A stretch of DNA of 64,000 bases from Streptomyces yatensis (GTDB taxonomy: Bacteria; Actinomycetota; Actinomycetes; Streptomycetales; Streptomycetaceae): contig NZ_CP072941.1 of the NCBI RefSeq assembly GCF_018069625.1, positions 2,108,001 to 2,172,000 on the forward strand. Direction: 5' to 3'. The notes under the pieces were generated by a model, which was not told the origin of the DNA, did not search any database, and saw only the letters and a list, made by a program, of their open reading frames with translations. Made by a program: the position numbers and the translations under genes. Below are positions 55,921-64,000 of the stretch, piece after piece (the first letter of the stretch is position 1; each line of letters starts with the position of its first letter).

Positions 55921-57093
55921 TCAGCCGGTCTCAGGTCCCGCGAGAGCGCGGGCGATGACCACCCGCTGGATCTGGTTGGTGCCCTCCACGATCTGCAGGA
56001 CCTTCGCCTCGCGCATATAGCGCTCGACCGGGAAGTCCACCGTGTAGCCGTAGCCGCCGAGCAGTTGGACGGCGTCGGTGGTGATCCGCATCGCGGCGTC
56101 CGTGCAGAACAGCTTGGCCATCGCCGCCTGCTTGGAGAACGGCCGCCCCGCGTCCCGCAGCCGTGCCGCCGCGAGGTACAGGGCGCGCCCGGCCTCGATC
56201 TGGGTGGCCATGTCGGCGAGCATGAAGCGCAGCCCCTGGAAGTCGGCTATCGGCCGGCCGAACTGCCGCCGCTGCGCGCTGTACGCGAGCGCCTCGTCCA
56301 GCGCCGCCTGGGCGACGCCGACGGCGCAGGCCGCGATGCCCAGACGGCCCGCATCGAGGGCGGACAGGGCGATCGCGAACCCCTGGCCCTCCTCGCCGAT
56401 GCGCCGGGCGTCGGGGACCCGCACCCCGTCGAGATGGATCTGGGCGGTCGGCGAACCGGCCATGCCCATCTTGTGCTCGGGTGCGGCCGCCGAGAGCCCG
56501 GGGGTGTCGGCCGGGACGAGGAAGGCGCTGATGCCCCGGGTGCGCTCGGGGCCGGTGCGGGCGAGCACGGTGTAGAAGTCGGCGATACCGCCGTGGGTGA
56601 TCCACGCCTTGGTGCCCTGGAGCGTCCAGGTGTCCCCGTCGCGGGTGGCCCGGGTGGTGAGCCCGGCCGCGTCGGAGCCGGAGGACGGCTCGGAGAGGCA
56701 GTACGCGCCGAGCAGACCGCCGCCCAGCATCGCGGGGAGGTGCTCGGCCAGCTGCTCCTTGCTGCCGTAGCGGGCGAGGGCGTGGCAGGCCAGGGTGTGG
56801 ACGCTGACGCCGAGGCCGACGGTCAGCCGGGCCGCCGCGAGCTCCTCCAGCACCTGCAGATAGACCTCGTACGGCTGGTCGCCGCCGCCGAACTCCTCGG
56901 GCTGGACCAGCCCCAGCAGCCCGGACTCGGACAGCAGGGTGAACAGCTCGCGGGGGAAGTGCCCGGCGGCCTCCTCCTCGGCGGCCCGGGGCTTGATCTC
57001 CCGTTCGATCAGCTCGCGGACGAGCGAAATCAGGTCGCGGGCCTCCTCGGTGGGCAGCTCGCGTTCCACCGGCTGCGGGCCGTGGTCGGTCAT
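55921..57093 (-). CDS. Acyl-CoA dehydrogenase
   Basis: 390 residues from the ATG at 57093 behind GGAGA; the open frame continues upstream without a ribosome site. FAD enzyme of fatty-acid or branched-chain oxidation. Signature AYCLSEPSSGSDAAGLTTRA (N-terminal/middle domain), QRRQFGRPIADFQGLRFMLADMATQIEAGR, and QLLGGYGYTVDFPVERYMREAKVLQIVEGTNQIQRVVIAR with the catalytic Glu of the short/branched-chain type. No electron transfer flavoprotein gene nearby. Chain-length preference not predictable. Confidence 0.92.
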   Translation of the reverse strand: MTDHGPQPVERELPTEEARDLISLVRELIEREIKPRAAEEEAAGHFPRELFTLLSESGLLGLVQPEEFGGGDQPYEVYLQVLEELAAARLTVGLGVSVHTLACHALARYGSKEQLAEHLPAMLGGGLLGAYCLSEPSSGSDAAGLTTRATRDGDTWTLQGTKAWITHGGIADFYTVLARTGPERTRGISAFLVPADTPGLSAAAPEHKMGMAGSPTAQIHLDGVRVPDARRIGEEGQGFAIALSALDAGRLGIAACAVGVAQAALDEALAYSAQRRQFGRPIADFQGLRFMLADMATQIEAGRALYLAAARLRDAGRPFSKQAAMAKLFCTDAAMRITTDAVQLLGGYGYTVDFPVERYMREAKVLQIVEGTNQIQRVVIARALAGPETG

Positions 57094-57346
57094 GGCGGCG
57101 CTCTCCTCTCCCCTGTTCAGGCGCTGCGGCGACGTGCGCCGGGGTGTGGCGGCGCCGCCGGTGGTGCTGCCGCCGGCCGGCCCGCCCGTTCGGATCGCGA
57201 GGGGTGTGACCAGTACCGCGGCGGTTGGAGTATGCCCGATCCCGGGCCTTCCGCCACCGGTTGCCCGATCTTCGATCAACTTCGCACACGTACGCCCACC
57301 ACCTTCTTACGCGCATTCCCACCAACGGCGCACGCGCGGAGCAAAT

Positions 57347-57388
57347 TGGCCCAGACCATTGACCCCACTGGTCTAGTCCTTCTACCTT
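57347..57388 (+). promoter_or_regulatory. Chitinase promoter with two DasR-like boxes
   Basis: The 384-base gap 57094-57477 contains no gene. Box 1, TGGCCCAGACCA (57347-57358), and box 2, TGGTCTAGTCCT (57369-57380), are 22 bases apart and resemble the DasR site TGGTCTAGACCA. Between and after them lie -35 TTGACC (57359-57364) and -10 TACCTT (57383-57388) with an 18-base spacer. Such paired boxes are the known arrangement in Streptomyces chitinase promoters, repressed by DasR until N-acetylglucosamine-derived signals appear. Confidence 0.83.
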
Positions 57389-57477
57389 TTCCCCACCCTG
57401 TCCTGCGCGTTCATGTCAAGCTATGGGCAGGTCGTCGGGCAGTTCACTCTCCCCTCACCCCCCACCGAGGAGATTCC

Positions 57478-58743
<1,266 letters not shown>

Positions 58744-58745
58744 CC

Positions 58746-58798
58746 CTCGTACGAGCCTCGTACGGACCTCGTACGAAACCCCGCACGATCTCGTACGA
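58746..58798. repeat. Four CTCGTACGA repeats after the chitinase
   Basis: CTCGTACGA at 58746, 58768 and 58790 and CTCGTACGG at 58757, at intervals of 11, 11 and 22 bases. The core TCGTACGA is palindromic. The regular spacing of about one helical turn suggests a protein-binding array, or slippage. Confidence 0.75.
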
Positions 58799-58811
58799 AC
58801 CCCCCTGATGG

Positions 58812-58847
58812 CGCGGGCGGGGAGCCTTCACCGGCTCCCCGCCCGCG
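58812..58847 (+). terminator. Chitinase terminator
   Basis: 15-base perfect inverted repeat (58812-58826 with 58833-58847; core GCGGGCGGGGAGCC) around a 6-base loop, followed by TTGTCGTGT. The rest of the 58744-59099 gap shows nothing certain. Confidence 0.9.
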
Positions 58848-59099
58848 TTGTCGTGTGCGGGGGCCCGACGTGCGCGGCAGGCTCGACCGGTTCTCAAGCG
58901 TTCAAGCGGCGCGCGAGGGGGCGCGGGAAGCGTAGGGGGAGATCCCGGCAATGCCGCACACCCGGTGTGAACGCGCTCCTTCCGGTGCCCGTACCTGAAC
59001 GCGGCTTGTTCTGACTGTTGCGGGGCATCCGCCCCACAAGGAAATCTGAGCGCACGGGTGGCCCGCACCGCCTCGTGCGCATGAACCAAAGGAACGATC

Positions 59100-59234
59100 A
59101 TGAGCTCCGAGCAGTGCCCGAGCTGTGGTGGCCAACTCGCCGTGAACCAGGACGGGTGGAAGATCTGCCACTCCTGCGGCTATGCCTCCCCGCCCGGGGT
59201 CGTGCCCGCCCCCTCTCTGCCCGCCCGAAGCTGA
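59100..59234 (+). CDS. 44-residue zinc-ribbon protein
   Basis: The ATG at 59100 follows AAAGGAACG. The 44-residue product has two CxxC pairs 14 residues apart (CPSCGG and CHSCGY), a compact zinc ribbon, with a Pro-rich tail. All codons end in G or C except a few, as in other genes here, which argues that it is real. Role unknown. It lies 145 bases upstream of the GAF regulator gene and could be co-transcribed. Confidence 0.72.
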   Translation: MSSEQCPSCGGQLAVNQDGWKICHSCGYASPPGVVPAPSLPARS

Positions 59235-59378
59235 CGTCCGACTCCCCCACCCCGTCCGCCCCTTAGTACCGTCTCCTCGTATCCCCGAACCACCGAATCC
59301 CCGAAACCCCGAAAACCCGAAACCCTGGAACCCTGGACCTCCGAACATTCCGCCCCCCGTACCGCTGAGCGAGGCACC

Positions 59379-60731
59379 ATGGTCAATCCCTGGCTGGCGA
59401 TGGCGTCCGGCACCGACCCCGCCGAGCGCAGCCGTACCGTGCGCCGCGCCCATGAGGCGTTTCTGACCGAGGGGGCACTCAGCTCGGCCGTGCGGCCGGT
59501 GGTGGCGGAGTCCTGGCGGCGCTCGGCCGACGCCCGGGTCGCCCAGGAGCGCAACGCGCCGATCGACCTGGCGGACGACGCGCTGGACACCTACCGCGCG
59601 GACCATCCGCTGGCCCGGGTGATGCCGCTGTTCCGCGAGCTGCTGGGCACCATCGCCCACGACGGCGCCCATCTGCTCGCGGTCTGCGACGAACAGGGCC
59701 GGCTGCTGTGGGTGGAGGGGCACGCGGGCGTACGGAACCAGGCCGAGCGGATGAACTTCGTGGCCGGGGCCCGCTGGGACGAGAGCCATGCGGGCACCAA
59801 CGCGCCCGGGACGGCGCTCACCGTCGACCACGCGGTGCAGATCTTCGCCACCGAGCACTTCAACCGCAGTGTGCAGCCGTGGACCTGCGCAGCCGCCCCC
59901 GTCCACGATCCGCACACCGGACGGCTGCTGGGCGCGGTGGACATCACCGGCGGGGACCATCTGGCCGCCCCGCACAGCCTGGCCCTGGTCCAGGCGACCG
60001 CCCGCGCCGCCGAGGCCCAGCTGGGCGCCGGGGAGCCGCGGGCGCGCGGGCCGCGGATCTCCCTGACCGCGCTGGGACGGGACGAGGCACTGCTGGTCGT
60101 CGACGGACGGCGGCTGCGGCTCGGGCGGCGGCACAGCGAGATCATGGTGCTGCTGGCCGGCCATCCGGAGGGGCTGTCCGGCGACCGGCTGACGCTGGAG
60201 CTCTACGGGCCCCGGGCCGACGATCGCTCCCCGGTGACGCTGCGGGCCGAGCTGTCGCGGCTGCGCCGCCTGGTGGGCCCGCTGCTGGGCTCGCGCCCGT
60301 ACCGGCTCTGCGCACCCGTGAGCACCGATCTGGCCGACGCCGCCGAGGCGTTGGCCTCCGGCGACGCGCATACGGCGCTGCGGGCGTACACCGGGCCGCT
60401 GCTGCCGCTGTCGGAGGCGCCGGGGGTGTGCCGGATGCGGCGGGTGCTGGAGGACGGGCTGCGGCGCACCGTGCTGTCCCACGGCGATCCGGAGCTGCTG
60501 CGGCGCTGGGCGCAGACGCCGTGGGGCGAGGACGATCTGGAGGTCGCGGAGGCGCTGCTGACCGCGCTTCCGGCCCATGCGCCGGGCCGGGCGGTCCCGG
60601 CGGCGCGGGTACGGCGGCTGCGGGAGCTGTACGGGCTGGCGGGCGTCGCCCCGCACGGGGGCGGCGCCGACCAGGGAAGCGACGCCCACCACGGGGCCGG
60701 TGTCCACCACGGAGGCGCCCCCCGACGCTGA
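59379..60731 (+). CDS. GAF-domain transcriptional regulator (AcoR-like N-terminus)
   Basis: 450 residues. The first part resembles the sensor half of AcoR-type activators ([57 protein letters not shown]; a GAF domain to about residue 200). It lacks the AAA+ sigma-54 domain. The second part is a winged-helix-like region ([43 protein letters not shown]). A His/Gly-rich tail follows. The aldehyde dehydrogenase 190 bases downstream is the likely target, by analogy with aldehyde/alcohol regulators of actinomycetes. Confidence 0.85.
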   Translation: MVNPWLAMASGTDPAERSRTVRRAHEAFLTEGALSSAVRPVVAESWRRSADARVAQERNAPIDLADDALDTYRADHPLARVMPLFRELLGTIAHDGAHLLAVCDEQGRLLWVEGHAGVRNQAERMNFVAGARWDESHAGTNAPGTALTVDHAVQIFATEHFNRSVQPWTCAAAPVHDPHTGRLLGAVDITGGDHLAAPHSLALVQATARAAEAQLGAGEPRARGPRISLTALGRDEALLVVDGRRLRLGRRHSEIMVLLAGHPEGLSGDRLTLELYGPRADDRSPVTLRAELSRLRRLVGPLLGSRPYRLCAPVSTDLADAAEALASGDAHTALRAYTGPLLPLSEAPGVCRMRRVLEDGLRRTVLSHGDPELLRRWAQTPWGEDDLEVAEALLTALPAHAPGRAVPAARVRRLRELYGLAGVAPHGGGADQGSDAHHGAGVHHGGAPRR

Positions 60732-60922
60732 GGAAGCCCCCGGCGTTCAGACGGCGCCGAGCGGCAAGGGAGCGGCCACCGGGACGCAACGTCCCCGCAA
60801 CGTGGGCGCGGTTAGCCTCCCCGTCGGCTCCGCCCGTGTCGGCGCGGGCGGGGCCGGGACGCATACGAACGACGCGTCCGACAACGGGACACCATCACGC
60901 GTACACCACGGGAGGCCGCCCC

Positions 60923-62446
<1,524 letters not shown>

Positions 62447-62456
62447 GCACCACAAA

Positions 62457-62494
62457 AGGGCGCCTGACCAGGGCAGATGCCCGTCAGGCGCCCT
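62457..62494 (+). terminator. Aldehyde dehydrogenase terminator
   Basis: AGGGCGCCTGAC (62457-62468) and GTCAGGCGCCCT (62483-62494) pair perfectly; inside them GGGCA (62471-62475) pairs with TGCCC (62478-62482). Confidence 0.93.
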
Positions 62495-62726
62495 GTCGGT
62501 GCACGATTTGGGCCGCGAGTCGAAACACGACCTTAGTCCCGATTCCTCCCACGGGTACCCCAGCTCTGACCAGCTGTTCCGGGGCGTTTCCGGGCCAAGA
62601 CCCTGCCAGTAGTGCTTTGTTAGGTGGTGTCGTAGGGCTGCCCTGGGGTGGGTTGTCGGCAGGTGGGGCAGGTGCCGGTCCAGGTGGCGAGGAGGTGTTG
62701 GAGTAGGTCCAGGGCCTGGTAGAGGG

Positions 62727-63935
62727 TCAGGCCCCGGCAGGGGCTTTTGGGCAGGTCCGTTGTTCGGTCAGGAACAGGTGGGCCGCGGTGACGAGGGTGA
62801 CGTGCCGGTGCCAGCCGGTGAAGGATCGGCCTTCCAAGTGGTCCAGGCCCAGGGCGGTCTTCAGCTCGCGGTAGTCGTGTTCGATCCGCCAGCGTGACTT
62901 CGCCAGCCGGACCGGATCCCGGGCGGGTATGTCGGTGGGCAGGTTCGAGATCCAGTACTTGACCGGCTCCGTCTCGCCTTCGGGCCACTGGGCGATCAGC
63001 CAGACCAGGGGGATCGTGCCGTCATCGGCAGGGCGGGGGCGCCGGCCGGCGAGGCGGACCCGCAGAACCACGAAGTGCGAGCTCATCGCGGCTTTGGAGC
63101 CCTTGCGCCAGGTCAGGGCCTGGCCGTGGTGGCGTCCGGCAGCCAGCACGTGTTCACGTAAGGAGACCGGGGAGGTACGGTAGCGCGGCAGCGGCTTGGG
63201 CCCGAGCCCTGTGTAGACAGGCTGGTGCGGTTCGGCGTTCTGGCCGCGGGCGGTCATCTCGGCCTTGGCCTGGAGCACGTAGGCAAGGCCGCGGTCTTCC
63301 AGTCCGCGGCGGAAGTCTGCGTTCGCGCCGTAGCCGGTGTCGGCGACCAGCACCGCGGGCCTCAGCCCCTGGTTGTCCAGTTCGTCGAGCATGTCCAAAG
63401 CGAGCTCCCATTTGGGCCGATGGTGGACGGTATCGGGGATGCGGCAGCGTTCTCTGCGGTCGACCGCGTCGGGCTCGTCCCAGGAAGCGGGCAGGAACAG
63501 CCGCCAGGACAGCGGACACGAAGCCGTGTCGGACGTGGCGTGGACACTGACCCCGATCTGGCAGTTGCCGACCTTGCCCAGAGTCCCTGAATACTGGCGG
63601 GCCACCCCTGGAGAGGAGGCACCGTCCTTGGGGAAGCCGGTGTCCTCCACCACCCACACCTGCGGACGGACCACCCGCACAGCCCTCCATGCCAGACGGG
63701 CCCGGACGTCCCCGACGGGCCAGGTCGAGGACGTCATGAACTGCTGCAGCTGCTGGTGATCGATGCCCAGACGCTCCGCCATCGGCTGCATCGACTTACG
63801 CCGGCCGTCCAGCAGCAGTCCCCGCAGATAGAAGGCACCCTTCTCACGCTGATCCCGCCGCACCAGCGGCGCGAACACCTCGGAAGCGAATTCCTCCAGC
63901 CGAACCCGACACGCGGCAAGCTCCCCAGCCCTCAT
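62727..63935 (-). CDS. IS701-family transposase (DDE)
   Basis: 402 residues in the zero frame. DDE residues: Asp in VWVVEDTGFPKDG, Asp in AVLVADTGYGANADFRRGLEDRG, and Glu within RIEHDYRELKTALGLDHLEGRSFTGWHRH. It moves the element by cut and paste. Related IS701 transposases run some 35-40 residues further; here that C-terminus (GLTLYQALDLLQHLLATW...CPTC) is in the -1 frame and ends near 62620, reachable by frameshift at 62745-62751. Confidence 0.93.
   Translation of the reverse strand: MRAGELAACRVRLEEFASEVFAPLVRRDQREKGAFYLRGLLLDGRRKSMQPMAERLGIDHQQLQQFMTSSTWPVGDVRARLAWRAVRVVRPQVWVVEDTGFPKDGASSPGVARQYSGTLGKVGNCQIGVSVHATSDTASCPLSWRLFLPASWDEPDAVDRRERCRIPDTVHHRPKWELALDMLDELDNQGLRPAVLVADTGYGANADFRRGLEDRGLAYVLQAKAEMTARGQNAEPHQPVYTGLGPKPLPRYRTSPVSLREHVLAAGRHHGQALTWRKGSKAAMSSHFVVLRVRLAGRRPRPADDGTIPLVWLIAQWPEGETEPVKYWISNLPTDIPARDPVRLAKSRWRIEHDYRELKTALGLDHLEGRSFTGWHRHVTLVTAAHLFLTEQRTCPKAPAGA
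62745..62751 (-). other. -1 ribosomal frameshift site in transposase
   Basis: On the minus strand the sequence reads C-CCA-AAA in the transposase phase, the X-XXY-YYZ slippery heptamer. The stem GCCCC/GGGGC with a 4-base loop follows at once. Slipping back one base continues the reading frame for about 40 more codons to 62620, giving a protein of about 438 residues. Confidence 0.6.
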
Positions 63936-64000
63936 ACAACCAGCGAACTACCACACACCCAGGGCGACAAGACCACCTGACAAAGCACTACTAGGCACTG

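Larger units (their letters stand above)
62608..63992 (-). mobile_element. IS701-like insertion sequence, complete
   Basis: 1385 bases bounded by 21-base terminal inverted repeats (62608-62628 and 63972-63992; outer part AGTAGTGCTTTGT) that match at 20 of 21 positions. It contains one transposase gene on the minus strand. A flanking target duplication is not evident in the few bases visible on the right; the window ends 8 bases after the element. It lies 114 bases downstream of the aldehyde dehydrogenase terminator and disrupts no recognisable gene. Confidence 0.92.

Noticed and set aside
56065..57477. Long open frame reading into the chitinase from upstream
   Set aside because: It is antisense to the acyl-CoA dehydrogenase; the chitinase signal peptide and ribosome site place the start at 57478.
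58902..60710. 600-codon minus-strand open frame opposite the GAF regulator
   Set aside because: Gln/Arg/Pro/Gly-rich composition typical of antisense frames in high-GC DNA; the plus strand has real domains and a ribosome site.
62600..64000. Target-site duplication of the IS701 element
   Set aside because: The bases flanking the inverted repeats do not form a clear direct repeat, and only 8 bases are visible on the right.

Overview
The window is high-GC chromosomal DNA, almost certainly from Streptomyces. The evidence is strong G/C bias at third codon positions, many GTG starts, 4-nt gene overlaps, an rbpA gene behind a SigR-type promoter, DasR-like boxes in front of a chitinase, and a leucine TTA codon in one small gene. 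I saw no rRNA, tRNA, CRISPR array, phage block or secondary-metabolite cluster. It reads as core and carbohydrate-metabolism chromosome with one insertion sequence at the right edge.

Region 1 (1-20.8 kb) is an L-rhamnose regulon. After the tail of a sugar MFS transporter and a universal stress protein come two near-identical LacI-family regulators. They lie downstream of a leftward operon, rhaT-rhaP-rhaQ-rhaS-rhaM (ABC importer plus L-rhamnose mutarotase). Divergent from it are a secreted GH78 alpha-L-rhamnosidase, L-rhamnose isomerase, a fused rhamnulose-1-phosphate aldolase/short-chain dehydrogenase, rhamnulokinase and lutABC (L-lactate oxidation). Together these can take rhamnosides to dihydroxyacetone phosphate plus L-lactaldehyde, then L-lactate, then pyruvate. 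Three promoters (rhaT, rhamnosidase, rhaI) share a TTGACG -35, a TA-type -10 and a TGAAWCRTTTCA-like operator just downstream.

Region 2 (20.8-30.6 kb) has a small TTA-containing gene, a penicillin-binding protein, a ROK regulator with a GH2 beta-galactosidase, a frameshifted helix-turn-helix regulator divergent from an aldo/keto reductase, and a peroxiredoxin.

Region 3 (30.6-43.7 kb) has an amidase, a divergent AraC regulator/MFS pair, a serine-hydrolase remnant, a secreted GH16 glucanase beside two ROK regulators (one with a minisatellite-encoded linker), an ankyrin protein, a small membrane protein with an FtsK-like protein lacking the Walker A lysine, and a divergent YczR-type/YczE-type pair.

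Region 4 (43.9-52.6 kb) has rbpA, an FxsA-like protein, a six-gene Mrp/Mbh-type cation antiporter module without an MrpA gene, and the lipoprotein/glycoprotein pair lnt-ppm1.

Region 5 (52.6-64 kb) has an unexplained leader with a strong promoter upstream of lnt, an amidohydrolase, an Lrp regulator, an acyl-CoA dehydrogenase, a GH18 chitinase, a 44-residue zinc-ribbon protein, a GAF-domain regulator with an aldehyde dehydrogenase, and a complete IS701-like element whose transposase carries a -1 slippery heptamer.
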